Source: Granulicella mallensis (GTDB lineage: Bacteria > Acidobacteriota > Terriglobia > Terriglobales > Acidobacteriaceae). Taken from it: a stretch of DNA of 64,000 nucleotides. The stretch lies in assembly GCF_014203225.1 (NCBI RefSeq), contig NZ_JACHIO010000017.1, positions 1-64,000 on the forward strand, given 5' to 3'. Shown here one piece after another: positions 1 through 8,723 of the stretch (positions within the stretch are counted from its first letter, which is position 1; each line of letters starts with the position of its first letter). The position numbers were made by a program, and so were the translations under genes. The notes beneath the pieces are model-generated. The model was not told the origin of the DNA. It did not search any database and was given only the letters and a program-made list of their open reading frames with translations.

Positions 1-162
1 CCCTTGTGTGCCATGAGCACGAATAGAAGTCTGTACGCAATCTGTTCGCAAAATACCCCTGGACAACTACGCCTCTCTTCATAGAAGGATGACGATTCTG
101 TGGGGAAACGCAAAACAAAAACAAAAGCTATGCGTGCAACGAGTTTGGTTTCGCTCTATCTC

Positions 163-181
163 CGATTCATTAGACACGACC
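163..181. repeat. Right terminal inverted repeat of a MITE-like element
   Basis: This 19-base sequence matches the right end of the 388-bp element at 40744-41131 with 3-4 differences and is also followed by TA. About 75 bases upstream (from about 87) share the internal GGATGACG-TTCTGTGGGGAAACGC region of that element. No left terminal repeat is visible in bases 1-86, so this is a diverged or end-truncated copy. Bases 1-86 hold no gene that I can see. Confidence 0.55.
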
Positions 182-216
182 TAAAGCTTTGCGAATAGCT
201 TAGGAGAACAAGGATA

Positions 217-247
217 CGGAGCCGAACTCCAAAGGAGCTCGGCTTCG
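217..247 (-). terminator. Hairpin downstream of GH3 gene
   Basis: Arms 217-230 and 234-247 pair over 14 positions with one mismatch and one wobble around an AAA loop. The hairpin begins eight bases past the GH3 stop codon on the minus strand. No clear T-run follows, so it is a probable rather than certain intrinsic terminator. Confidence 0.5.
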
Positions 248-254
248 TAATCAC

Positions 255-2438
255 TTACTGCAGGCTGATCTCCTTCGTCAGCGGCAGCTCCGCCGACGAG
301 CCGCCAACCATCACCCGATAGCTTCCTGAAGGCCGCACAAACTTCTTGGCAGCCTCATCCCAGATCGAGAGATAAGTGGGGTTAATCGCCAGACGAATGA
401 ACTTGCTCTCCCCCGCAGCCAGTTCGACCTTCTGCCAGCCGATCAACCGCTTCGGCGGCTCCCCTGCCGACTCGGGCAGCGACGCGTAGACCTCTGCGAT
501 CTCAGCCCCGGCCCTGTGCCCGGTGTTGGCTACCGTGAAACTGACGCTGGAACCGTCCGGCGAAACGGTCAATCCTGAATAGCTGTAGCTCGTGTAGGAC
601 AATCCAAAGCCAAACGGAAATAGTACCGGCTTGTGCTCGGCGTCGTACCACTTGTAGCCGACCTTAACTCCCTCGCTGTAGTCCACCTTGAAGGAGAGCG
701 TTCCATTCCTGGATCCGGCAGGCGGCTTGGCGACCGTCGGACGCGGCAGGTCGGCCTCGCTCCGAGGGAAGGTCATCGGCAGCTTGCCGCTGGGGTTTAC
801 GTCGCCAAAGAGCAGGTTCGCGACGGCATCCGCGCCCTTCGATCCGGCAAACCACGCCTCCAGGACAGCACCCGTCTTCTCCAGCCAGGGCATCGTCACG
901 GCGGTGCCGGTTTCCAGCACAACAATCGTATGCGGGTTAGCAGCGGTGACTGCTTCGATCAACTTGTCCTGCTCATTGGGCAGCGACAGGTTCGGCAGGT
1001 CGAAGTCCTCGGCCTCCCACTGCCAGGCAAAAATCACGGCTACGTCTGCGGCCTTGGCCTGCGCCACGGCCTGAGCGATGTTCTCTCCGGAGGCAAAGCT
1101 GAACTTCGCTCCAGGAGCTTTGGCCCGCAACGCCTCCAGGGGAGAGGTTGGGAACCAGACCTTGCGCTTCCACTCCCCGCCGGCCTGATCGCCCGGAGCG
1201 TCGACCTGCGCCGAACCTCCGCCCGAGATCATGCCGGTGTCCGCATGAAAGCCGATGACTGCAACCGACTGGAGCTTGGCCGAGTCCAGCGGAAGCAGAT
1301 TCCGTTCGTTGCGCAGCAGTACCGATCCCTGCTCGGCGATGTGCCGCGAGGTGTCGAAGCCTGCCTGCACATCGACGACGCCCTTCCGCGGTGGATCATC
1401 GACGATCCCGCTCGCGAACTCCGCCCATAGGATGCGGCGGACGTGATCGTCAATCTCAGTCATAGGCACACGCCCGGCCTGCACGGCAGTCTTCAGCGAG
1501 TCGCCATAAAAGCTCGCCCACTCCTCTTCATTGTCCAGACCGGCGGCGGAGGCCTTCTCCGTGCTGTGTGTTCCACCCCAGTCGGAGACGACGAAGCCCG
1601 GGAAGTTCCACTCCTTCTTCAGGACGTCGGTCAGCAGGTAGCGGTTCTCGCAGGCGTAGTCGCCGTTGACGCCGTTGTAGCTGCACATCACGGCATCCGG
1701 ATGGCCGGTCTTGACGCCGATCTGGAAAGCCAGCAGATCGCTCTCGCGCAGGGCTCGTTCGCCGATCCGGGCGTCGACCACCTGCCGGCCGCTCTCCTGA
1801 TCGTTCATGGCGTAGTGCTTGATGTCGGAGATGACATGCTGCGCGCCCTCGCAGCGAATGCGATTGCCGACCAGTGTTCCAGCCAGCACGGGATCTTCGC
1901 CCATGTACTCGAAGGTGCGTCCGTTGCGCGGCTCGCGGGTCAGGTTCACGCCACCGCCCAGCGTCATGTTGTAGCCCTGTGCGCGAAGCTCGCGGCCAAT
2001 CAGGGTGCCATAGCTGCAGGCAGCTTCAGGGTCCCAGCTTGCAGCCGAGGCCAGGTTCGAGGGCAGCGCCGTCGAGTAGCGGCCATTCATCGCGCTGTCG
2101 CGCACGCCATAGGCTGCGTCGCTCATCTGGATCATCGGGATGCCAAGCCGCGTAGGCGTGATGACGAGTCCGGCACCGCCGTTGAACAGTCCGTGCACCT
2201 CTTTGAACTCCGGATGCAGATTCTTCGAGCCCGCCATACCCTCGCCATGCAGCATGGAGATCTTCTCGTCGAACGTCATCTGCTGCAGTACAAGTTCGGC
2301 TCGTTTTTCAGGAGACAGTTGAGGATTCATCCACGGCTGCGATTTGTCTACGGACTTCTGCTGTGCTCCCAGCAGACCCGTTGTGGTGCAGAGCATTGCT
2401 GCGGTGAATACAGCTGTTGCGGTAAATCGAATCCTCAT
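255..2438 (-). CDS. Secreted GH3 beta-glucosidase-like hydrolase
   Basis: The gene encodes a 727-residue family 3 glycoside hydrolase, expected to release terminal beta-linked glucose or xylose from oligosaccharides in the periplasm or outside the cell. An N-terminal signal peptide (about residues 1-25, cleavage near LLGA-QQ) is followed by the GH3 TIM barrel, the GH3 C-terminal alpha/beta domain and a C-terminal fibronectin-III-like domain; length and order are normal for BglX-type enzymes. The catalytic nucleophile is D286 in GFVVSDWGG, and the substrate-pocket KH pair is K207-H208. The ATG at 2438 has AGGAG seven bases upstream. It lies on the same strand as the hexuronate cluster but is separated by a strong terminator at 2533-2591, so it is probably transcribed alone. 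Substrate specificity cannot be read from the sequence. Confidence 0.93.
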   Translation of the reverse strand: MRIRFTATAVFTAAMLCTTTGLLGAQQKSVDKSQPWMNPQLSPEKRAELVLQQMTFDEKISMLHGEGMAGSKNLHPEFKEVHGLFNGGAGLVITPTRLGIPMIQMSDAAYGVRDSAMNGRYSTALPSNLASAASWDPEAACSYGTLIGRELRAQGYNMTLGGGVNLTREPRNGRTFEYMGEDPVLAGTLVGNRIRCEGAQHVISDIKHYAMNDQESGRQVVDARIGERALRESDLLAFQIGVKTGHPDAVMCSYNGVNGDYACENRYLLTDVLKKEWNFPGFVVSDWGGTHSTEKASAAGLDNEEEWASFYGDSLKTAVQAGRVPMTEIDDHVRRILWAEFASGIVDDPPRKGVVDVQAGFDTSRHIAEQGSVLLRNERNLLPLDSAKLQSVAVIGFHADTGMISGGGSAQVDAPGDQAGGEWKRKVWFPTSPLEALRAKAPGAKFSFASGENIAQAVAQAKAADVAVIFAWQWEAEDFDLPNLSLPNEQDKLIEAVTAANPHTIVVLETGTAVTMPWLEKTGAVLEAWFAGSKGADAVANLLFGDVNPSGKLPMTFPRSEADLPRPTVAKPPAGSRNGTLSFKVDYSEGVKVGYKWYDAEHKPVLFPFGFGLSYTSYSYSGLTVSPDGSSVSFTVANTGHRAGAEIAEVYASLPESAGEPPKRLIGWQKVELAAGESKFIRLAINPTYLSIWDEAAKKFVRPSGSYRVMVGGSSAELPLTKEISLQ

Positions 2439-2527
2439 CCTTTTTCTCCTGACACCTGATCCTGCAAAATTTGTTTCAACAAAGGATAACCGTTTGACTC
2501 AAGGGTAATCACCTCTACCGCAAACAA

Positions 2528-2591
2528 AAATGCATCGGCGCGACCCAAACCAGTCCTGGGAGGCCCCAGACCGGTCCGGATCGCGCCGATG
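2528..2591 (-). terminator. Intrinsic terminator of the hexuronate gene cluster
   Basis: A perfect 11-bp outer stem (2533-2543 with 2581-2591) encloses a second GC-rich stem. On the minus strand it is followed by TTTTTGTTTG. It sits 14 bases beyond the SDR stop codon and separates the cluster from the downstream GH3 gene. Confidence 0.8.
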
Positions 2592-2605
2592 ACGTTGGAT
2601 TCGTA

Positions 2606-3382
2606 CTACTGGTTTACGCCGCTGGCCAGGAAACCGCCATCGATCACGAGGATCTCACCGGTCACAAATGTTGCAGAATCCGAAGCCAGATAGATCGCTC
2701 CTCCGACCAACTCCTCGGTCGCACCGAAGCGCCCCATCGGAGTGCGCATGCGCAGTTCCTTGCCACGCTCGCTCTTGTCGAGCAGCTCGGCGTTGAGGGC
2801 CGTGCGGAAGACGCCCGGAGCAATCGCGTTCACGGTCACACCCTGCGAGGACCACTCCACCGCCAGCGAGCGCGTCAGCGAGCCGATTGCGGCCTTCGAG
2901 GCGGCATACGCCGCAACTTCCTTGAGAGCCACGAAGGTGTTGAGCGAAGCGATGTTGATGATGCGTCCGTAGCCGCGCTCCAGCATGTGCCGGCCGAAGA
3001 TCTGGCAGGCGCGCAGCGTTCCGGTCACGTTGGTGTCCATGATCGACTGCCACTCGTCTTCGGGGAAATCGACCGTCGGGGCGCGCTTGATCTTACCCGC
3101 GCAGTTGATCAGGATGTCGACCTTGCCAAACTCCTTGATCGTGCCAGCACACAGTGCTTCCAGGCTGGCGCGATCGGCAACGTCGGAGGTCAGGCGCAGA
3201 GACTTGCGTCCCGTCGCCTCGATCTTCTTCGCAGCCTCGTCCACCTGCTCGGCACGGCGTGAGCTGGCAACCACATCGGCTCCAGCCTCGGCCAGGCCGA
3301 TGGCCATCGCCAGGCCAATTCCCGATGTTCCGCCAACGATAACGGCAGTTTTTCCTGTCAGATCCAACGGCTTATATCCCAT
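2606..3382 (-). CDS. SDR-family oxidoreductase, probable sugar-acid dehydrogenase
   Basis: This 258-residue classical short-chain dehydrogenase has the cofactor motif GGTSGIG (17-23), NCAG (93-96, normally NNAG), catalytic S146 and the Y159-x3-K163 pair. It closely resembles the gluconate 5-dehydrogenase / 2-deoxy-D-gluconate 3-dehydrogenase (IdnO/KduD) group. It is the last gene of the uxaC-uxaE-gntK run, starting 46 bases after the gntK stop, and a strong terminator follows it. Given those neighbours, two roles are plausible: interconverting gluconate and 5-ketogluconate, or reducing fructuronate to mannonate in place of a classical UxuB. The sequence alone does not decide between them. Confidence 0.85.
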   Translation of the reverse strand: MGYKPLDLTGKTAVIVGGTSGIGLAMAIGLAEAGADVVASSRRAEQVDEAAKKIEATGRKSLRLTSDVADRASLEALCAGTIKEFGKVDILINCAGKIKRAPTVDFPEDEWQSIMDTNVTGTLRACQIFGRHMLERGYGRIINIASLNTFVALKEVAAYAASKAAIGSLTRSLAVEWSSQGVTVNAIAPGVFRTALNAELLDKSERGKELRMRTPMGRFGATEELVGGAIYLASDSATFVTGEILVIDGGFLASGVNQ

Positions 3383-3428
3383 GACTTCTCTTGCTCCCCT
3401 TACTTCTCTATCGGTTGATCCACAGCCG

Positions 3429-3926
3429 TCAGGCCTGCGGTGAAACGTGCTGCAAAATCTGTTCGACGACCTCTTCCGGCGGGCGGTCGTTGACGACGCG
3501 CAAGGCGTCAGCGGGCGGCTCCAGCGTAGCCAGTTGGGTCTCGAGCAGCTTCGGATTCATGAACTCATGCTTGCGGGCGGCGAGGCGTTCGGCGATCAAC
3601 TCACGCGAGCCGTCGAGCAGCACAAAGGCGACGCTTCCCTTTGGCATATCCGCGGCCAGCGTCGCGCGGTATTTTTCCTTGAGTGCCGAGCAGGCCAGTA
3701 CACCGCCCTTGCCGCTGTTGTGCCAGCCGCGCAACAGCTTATTCAGCGTCTCCAGCCAGGGCTGGCGGTCGTCGTCGTTCAGCGGCTGACCGGAGGCCAT
3801 CTTCTGCTTGTTCGCCAGCGGATGGTAGTCGTCCGCGTCTGCAAAGACAGTTCCCGTTCGCTTCGCAAGCAGTGAACCGATGGTCGTCTTGCCTGACCCG
3901 CTCACGCCCATCAACACGACAATCAT
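3429..3926 (-). CDS. gntK: Gluconokinase
   Basis: This 165-residue GntK-type kinase phosphorylates D-gluconate with ATP to 6-phosphogluconate, feeding the pentose-phosphate or Entner-Doudoroff route. The Walker A motif GVSGSGKT is at residues 7-14, and the DADDYHP and ACSALK motifs typical of gluconokinases follow. Length is normal for the family. It sits 95 bases downstream of uxaE and 46 bases upstream of the SDR gene, all on the minus strand, which suggests one operon. Its presence beside a dehydrogenase suggests that a ketogluconate or gluconate is an intermediate or co-substrate here. Confidence 0.93.
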   Translation of the reverse strand: MIVVLMGVSGSGKTTIGSLLAKRTGTVFADADDYHPLANKQKMASGQPLNDDDRQPWLETLNKLLRGWHNSGKGGVLACSALKEKYRATLAADMPKGSVAFVLLDGSRELIAERLAARKHEFMNPKLLETQLATLEPPADALRVVNDRPPEEVVEQILQHVSPQA

Positions 3927-4021
3927 CGACGCCCTCGTATCTGTAAAACCGTTTGAACTCTACGATAGCAGCCCTACAACACGCAAGGCGCGGGCCAAAG
4001 CCTGCGCCCCGCAAGAATTGT

Positions 4022-5284
4022 TTACTGACCGAGGAACACGGGACGAATGTGCCGGTCGAAGAGGTTCGTCGTCACGTTCTTCGCCACCACTTCCTCGTTC
4101 GCATCGAGAGCGTTCAGGTAGCGGTCGCCCATCTTGGCCGCGATCTTGAAGCCGACGTGCAGCAGTTGCCGGAAGCTCGGGTTGTAGGCCGGGTTGCCCT
4201 GGTCGTGGCGCAGCGCGGAGGTGAACTGCACGCTCGTCCAGCCCTCGACCACCTCAGGCTTGGGCAGCTTGGCATCGTCGATGTCGATCACCGTCGCATA
4301 GGGCGCGCGCAGCTCGTCCGAGTGAGCATAGGCCTCGCGATAAACCTCTTTGGCTATGTCCAGGCCGGTTCCGCCCGCCTCGGCCAGGCCGATCAGCTCT
4401 TCGAGCCACGTCGTTCCAGCGGTCTTCAGGTGGACCCCGGCGTTGAACTTCTTCACGCCTTCGTGGATCGCCTTGTAGATCGAGAACTTGTCCGAGCCCG
4501 AGTGAACGCTGAGCTTCAGGTTCTCGGGCAGGCCATAGGTCTTGATGGCGAACGCAATCGCCGCCAGGTCTTCCTCGAACTCCTTGGTGAACTGCGCGAC
4601 ATCGCCGACGTAGTCCACGCCCTTATTGAACCGTCCGGTAAACTTCGGGGCGATCGTCTGGATGGGAATCTTCTCGTCCGCGATGGCGGCGAGGATGATT
4701 AGCAGCTCAACCGGTGTCTGGGGGAAATCAGTCTCGTCCATCGAGACTTCAGGAACGAAGTTGCCCTCACCCTTCTTCTCCACGAGGTAGCGGTAGATCC
4801 TGCCCGCGTCCTGCACGGCCGCGAGGAACTTGTTCGCGACGCCCGTCACGAAAGCGGCGTCCGTCTTGAACGGCTCGGCGATGTGCGGGATCGTTACTTC
4901 ACCGATCAGTTCAGGATGCCGCTGAACGAAGGCGGCAACGTCCTCCGGCTTAGCTGCCTTACCGATCTCCTCGGCGACATCCAGCGTAAAGAAGTCGCAC
5001 GGAGCGATGAAACGATCGACAGTCTTCAGGTTGATGTGGTCCGCGTCGAGAAAATAGGGTTTGGTCCAGCCCAGCTCCTTGACCGCGGCGTCGGCGGCAA
5101 TACGGGTCTGACTGGGTTCCGTGCCGATGATCATGTGCTCACGGTTGGACTTATTCCAAACCGGCACCACTTCTACCCCAAATTCGCCAGCCTTGATGCA
5201 GGCCGCCAACTGCGCCTTCGCCTGATGCGCAAACCTGTCTCCAACACCCACCGAAAACTTCGGCAGCTTCATGCCCTTGCTCAT
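4022..5284 (-). CDS. uxaE: Tagaturonate/fructuronate epimerase
   Basis: This protein of about 420 residues matches the UxaE family, first described from Thermotoga, which interconverts D-tagaturonate and D-fructuronate and so joins the galacturonate and glucuronate branches. I choose the ATG at 5284: it has GGAG six bases upstream, whereas an in-frame ATG at 5326 has no ribosome site and only adds 14 residues. The protein contains the acidic, His-rich TIM-barrel stretches FLDADHINL and SVHSGSDKF expected of a metal-dependent epimerase. It lies between uxaC and gntK, which agrees with the function. Confidence 0.88.
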   Translation of the reverse strand: MSKGMKLPKFSVGVGDRFAHQAKAQLAACIKAGEFGVEVVPVWNKSNREHMIIGTEPSQTRIAADAAVKELGWTKPYFLDADHINLKTVDRFIAPCDFFTLDVAEEIGKAAKPEDVAAFVQRHPELIGEVTIPHIAEPFKTDAAFVTGVANKFLAAVQDAGRIYRYLVEKKGEGNFVPEVSMDETDFPQTPVELLIILAAIADEKIPIQTIAPKFTGRFNKGVDYVGDVAQFTKEFEEDLAAIAFAIKTYGLPENLKLSVHSGSDKFSIYKAIHEGVKKFNAGVHLKTAGTTWLEELIGLAEAGGTGLDIAKEVYREAYAHSDELRAPYATVIDIDDAKLPKPEVVEGWTSVQFTSALRHDQGNPAYNPSFRQLLHVGFKIAAKMGDRYLNALDANEEVVAKNVTTNLFDRHIRPVFLGQ

Positions 5285-5497
5285 GGTCGTCTCCACTCCG
5301 TCACCGAACGCCTTGGCGTTCATCATCGTGTGACAGAATACCCATTTCCAGTCAGACAGCGCAAATACGGGTCAGACAGGAATGTCGGGAAAGCGAGAAT
5401 GTCGAGGCCGTCAGGGAGGCGGAACAGGGGTTCCAGAGGGTGGGCCTTAGCCCCGAAGGGGCGATGCCCTTCCCAAAATCGTGCAGAAAGCACTTGC

Positions 5498-5697
5498 TTT
5501 TGCTTTTCTGGTTGTCATTCCGAGCGTAGCGAGCGAACCTGCTGTCTCCCGCTCTTTGTTCGTAGGACCTAAACATATGAACTGCAGGCGAAAGAGGCCG
5601 CTTTGTGGCGACGCGTGACGTTTGTAATAGCACTGGCGAAAAATGGGAGACAGCAGGTTCGCTCGCTGCGCTCGGAATGACAACCAGAAAAGCAAAA
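5498..5697. repeat. Family A long inverted repeat in the uxaC-uxaE gap
   Basis: Two 53-base arms (5498-5550 and 5645-5697) are reverse complements with a single mismatch, around a 94-base spacer. Each arm carries the core GTCATTCCGAGCG followed by GCGAGCGAACCTGCT. Related arms occur at 25815-25870, 37231-37266, 37281-37326 and 58446-58611. The 496-base gap 5285-5780 holds this element and no credible gene; short frames in it are translations of the repeat. A small family C-like palindrome (CCCCGAAGGGG) lies near 5451-5461. Confidence 0.85.
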
Positions 5698-5780
5698 ACG
5701 GGCAAAGACCTGAATGGAAATCCGATCCTTGCCCGCCCTGATTCCGTGGTCCAAAAACTATAGCTCTCTTCGCGACGACC

Positions 5781-7178
5781 CTAAAGCTTGTAGGCCTTCC
5801 GCACCAGGTTCACCGTAAGATCCTGCGCCAGCTCAAACGCCTCGCTCTCGTCCAGGCGATGCTCCGCGACAAGCTTTCCAAGGAAAGCGCAATCCACGCG
5901 GCGAGCCACATCGTGCCGCGCGGGAATCGACAGGAACGCACGCGTATCGTCGTTGAACCCGACCGTGTTGTAGAAGCCTGCCGTCTCGGTGGCCTGCTCC
6001 CGAAAGCGCGTCATGCCCTCCGGCGAATCGTGGAACCACCACGGCGGGCCCAGGCGCAGGCAGGGATAGTGCCCGGCCAGCGGTGCGAGTTCCCTGCTGT
6101 ACGTCGACTCGTCCAGCGTGAACAGGATGAACGTGAAGCCGGGCTCGTTGCCGTACTTCGAGAGCAACGGTCGCAGGCTGCGGACGTACTCCGTGGGCGA
6201 CGGAATATCCGCGCCTTTGTCGCGACCGAACTTCTCGTAGACATGCGGGTTGTGATTGCGGATCGCGCCCGGATGCAGTTGCATCGTAAGGCCATCCTCC
6301 ACACTCATGCCCGCCATCTCGGTCAGCATCTGCGCCTGGAAGAGCTCCACATCACCGGGGTTGGTCTTGCCGGTGTAGATACGTTCGTACAAGGCCGTAG
6401 CTTCGTTGAGCGAGAGGTCTGCGGTCATCGCCGTGAGATGGCCGTGATCGGTCGCGGTCGCGCCATTCTCCTTGAAGAAGGCACGACGCTTGCGCAGCGC
6501 GCTCAGGTAGCCCTTCCATGAAGAGACATCTTCGCCGCTTACTTCGCCGAGCTTCTTCAGGTTGTCCTGGAAGCCGAGGTACTCGGCATCGACGACCGCA
6601 TCCGGGCGGAAGGTCGGCAGCACGCGGCCCTTCCAGCCGGAGGCCTTGATCTTGCGATGATGCTCCAGCGAATCGACTGCAGCGTCCGTCGTAGCGATCA
6701 CCTCGAGATTAAACCGCTCATACAAGGCTCGCGGCAGGAACTCGGGCGTTCGCAATTTCTTGTCGATCGCGTCGTAGTATTCGTCGGCGTTCTCAGCGCT
6801 GAGACGCTCCTTCAGTCCAAACTGCTCCGCGAAGGCGAAGTCGATCCAGAGACGCGTCGGCGTCCCGCGAAACAGAAAATAATTGCGCGCGAAGAGACGC
6901 CAGACCTCGCGCGGGTCGGCCGACTGTTTGCCGTCCACCTGCGGAATGCCCAGCGACTCGAGCGAGATCCCCTGCGAGTACAGCATGCGGAAGATGTAGT
7001 GATCCGGTTGAATAAAAAGCGCCGTGGGATTCGGAAAAGGCTGGTTATCGGCAAACCACTGCGGGTCGGTATGGCCGTGCGGGCTGATGATCGGCAGGTC
7101 GCGTACAGTCTCGTACAACTTTGCAGCGACCGCTCGCGAAGCGCTCTCCGCCGGAAAGAGTCTATTTTTGTCCAACAT
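5781..7178 (-). CDS. uxaC: Glucuronate isomerase
   Basis: This 465-residue protein is a full-length UxaC, the amidohydrolase-superfamily enzyme that isomerises D-glucuronate to D-fructuronate and D-galacturonate to D-tagaturonate, the first cytosolic step of hexuronate breakdown. The N-terminal H-x-H metal motif is H34-G-H36 in ISPHGHTDP. The C-terminal regions PPWWFHDSPEGM and NDDTRAFLSIPARHDV are characteristic. It is the most upstream gene of the cluster; the next gene, uxaE, follows after a 496-base repeat-filled gap. UxuA, UxuB and KDG enzymes are not in this window, so the pathway must be completed elsewhere or differently. Confidence 0.95.
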   Translation of the reverse strand: MLDKNRLFPAESASRAVAAKLYETVRDLPIISPHGHTDPQWFADNQPFPNPTALFIQPDHYIFRMLYSQGISLESLGIPQVDGKQSADPREVWRLFARNYFLFRGTPTRLWIDFAFAEQFGLKERLSAENADEYYDAIDKKLRTPEFLPRALYERFNLEVIATTDAAVDSLEHHRKIKASGWKGRVLPTFRPDAVVDAEYLGFQDNLKKLGEVSGEDVSSWKGYLSALRKRRAFFKENGATATDHGHLTAMTADLSLNEATALYERIYTGKTNPGDVELFQAQMLTEMAGMSVEDGLTMQLHPGAIRNHNPHVYEKFGRDKGADIPSPTEYVRSLRPLLSKYGNEPGFTFILFTLDESTYSRELAPLAGHYPCLRLGPPWWFHDSPEGMTRFREQATETAGFYNTVGFNDDTRAFLSIPARHDVARRVDCAFLGKLVAEHRLDESEAFELAQDLTVNLVRKAYKL

Positions 7179-7346
7179 GAATTCGCGTCCCTTCGGGCTT
7201 AACGTCTCAAGAGCCCACGCTGGAAGCGTATCAAACTCGAGCCACTTCGGTCAGACAGGTGCTATCACAGCCGCTCCCGGCATCTCATCTATTGCTCGTA
7301 ACATTGCGATGCTACTCTACTGAGGTTTGACACTTTGGAGTCCCGA

Positions 7347-8087
7347 TTGAACACCCTCTCTTCTTCGCCAATTCCGGTCGCGACAGCGGCGGCACTGACA
7401 ACCGAACAGTTTTTCAGCCGTGTCCATGAGCTTTCCCCCAGGATTGCGGTCTTCGACTGCGACGGAACACTGTGGTCCGGCGATGCCGGCTCTTCCTTCA
7501 TGCGCTGGACGATGGACACCGGCCTGCTCTCGCGCGAGGCCACCGAGTGGCTCAACAGCCGCTATGTCGAGTACAAGCGCGGCACGGTCTCCGAGATCGC
7601 CATCTGCGGCGAGATGGTGCAGATCTACCATGGACTGCGCGAGACCGAACTGCGCAGCGCAGCCGCCGAGTTCTTCCGCAATCACGTCGAACGCAATATC
7701 TTTCCCGAGATGGCCGAGCTCGTAGCCGCACTGCAGGACAACGGCGTGGAGATATGGGCTGTGAGCTCGACCTGTGACTGGGTCATCGAAGAGGGCGTGC
7801 GGCGCTTCAACATCCCCGCTAATCGCGTGCTTTCGGCCCGTGTAGCGATTGAGAACGGCCGCGCTACCGAGCGACTGCTGGATGTCCCTACCGACGAAGG
7901 CAAGGTCGCCTCACTGCGGCGCGCGGGCATCACCGCGCCGGACGCGGTCTTCGGTAACTCGGTGCATGATGCCGCCATGCTTGCGATCGCGCGGGGCGCC
8001 TTTCCGGTGAATCCCTCGGACGAGCTTGTGCAGCGCAGCGCAGCTGAGTCGTGGCCGGTTTACTATCCGGCTTCTGTCGTACGGTAA
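7347..8087 (+). CDS. HAD-superfamily phosphatase, SerB-like
   Basis: The protein (246 residues from this start) is a haloacid-dehalogenase phosphatase with motif I FDCDGTLW (nucleophile and acid aspartates at residues 37 and 39), motif II in AVSST and a late motif in FGNSVHDAAM. This resembles the phosphoserine phosphatase-like HAD-IB group; the natural substrate is unknown. The start is unusual: both in-frame candidates are TTG (7335 and 7347). I prefer 7347 because GGAG lies six bases upstream. It is divergent from uxaC and followed by a terminator at 8110-8155. Confidence 0.8.
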   Translation: MNTLSSSPIPVATAAALTTEQFFSRVHELSPRIAVFDCDGTLWSGDAGSSFMRWTMDTGLLSREATEWLNSRYVEYKRGTVSEIAICGEMVQIYHGLRETELRSAAAEFFRNHVERNIFPEMAELVAALQDNGVEIWAVSSTCDWVIEEGVRRFNIPANRVLSARVAIENGRATERLLDVPTDEGKVASLRRAGITAPDAVFGNSVHDAAMLAIARGAFPVNPSDELVQRSAAESWPVYYPASVVR

Positions 8088-8109
8088 CTGCAAAAAAACA
8101 TTCCTGGCA

Positions 8110-8157
8110 TCGTGAGGGCATGGCTTCGTTTGTGCCCTCGCGATTTCTAATTTTGTT
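8110..8157 (+). terminator. Intrinsic terminator after HAD gene
   Basis: Arms 8110-8121 and 8134-8145 pair over 12 bases with one mismatch, followed by the T-rich TTCTAATTTTGTTT. It begins 23 bases past the HAD stop. Confidence 0.7.
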
Positions 8158-8222
8158 TACGAGTCAAACTTGGTCCCTCATCGCCTCGTTCACAGCCTAA
8201 AAGTTCTACACTGTGAGCAGAC

Positions 8223-8684
8223 GTGAAAGAGCCGATTCGCAAACTCAACGGGCAACGCGCACTCGACACCGCAAAACCGTTGCGGCACGTCGTTGCGGCC
8301 ATGATTCTGCGCGGTAGCGGGGCCGAACGCGAGGTCTTCATCTGCCAGCGCCGCCCCGATCAGCCCATGGGGCTCAAGTGGGAGTTTCCCGGCGGCAAGA
8401 TCGAACCCGGTGAGACACCGAAAGAGGCTCTGGCTCGCGAGTTGAGCGAAGAGCTGGGCATCGTCGCCGAGATCGGCGACCACATCACCACCGTGCGCCA
8501 TACGTATCGCAATGGGGGAACAATCGAGATCCAGTTTTTTGCCGTGACCGAATTTAGCGGCGACCTCGACAATCGCATCTTTCAGGAGATGCTCTGGAGC
8601 CCGCTTGAACGATTGCCTGACTACGACTTCCTCGCCGCCGATCTGACGTTGATACGTGATCTGGCTGAAGGCAAGATTCTTTAG
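8223..8684 (+). CDS. Nudix hydrolase, MutT-like
   Basis: This 153-residue protein carries a complete Nudix box at about residues 58-80 (G58, E64, R72-E73, E76-E77, G79), the metal-binding site that hydrolyses nucleoside diphosphates linked to another group. The preceding QPMGLKWEFPGG segment is typical of MutT/8-oxo-dGTP diphosphatases, and later residues resemble the CTG pyrophosphohydrolase group. A house-cleaning role removing oxidised nucleotides is therefore likely but not proven. The start is GTG at 8223 with only a weak ribosome site. Confidence 0.88.
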   Translation: MKEPIRKLNGQRALDTAKPLRHVVAAMILRGSGAEREVFICQRRPDQPMGLKWEFPGGKIEPGETPKEALARELSEELGIVAEIGDHITTVRHTYRNGGTIEIQFFAVTEFSGDLDNRIFQEMLWSPLERLPDYDFLAADLTLIRDLAEGKIL

Positions 8685-8723
8685 AGCGAGCTCTTCTGTC
8701 GCGGGGCAATCGATATAGCCATA

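Noticed and set aside
5285-5326. Longer uxaE start at 5326
   Set aside because: No ribosome site, while the ATG at 5284 has GGAG at proper spacing.
5352-5754. Several short frames between uxaE and uxaC
   Set aside because: They are translations of the family A inverted repeat, the same peptide (FSGCHSERSERTCCLP) appearing from both arms.
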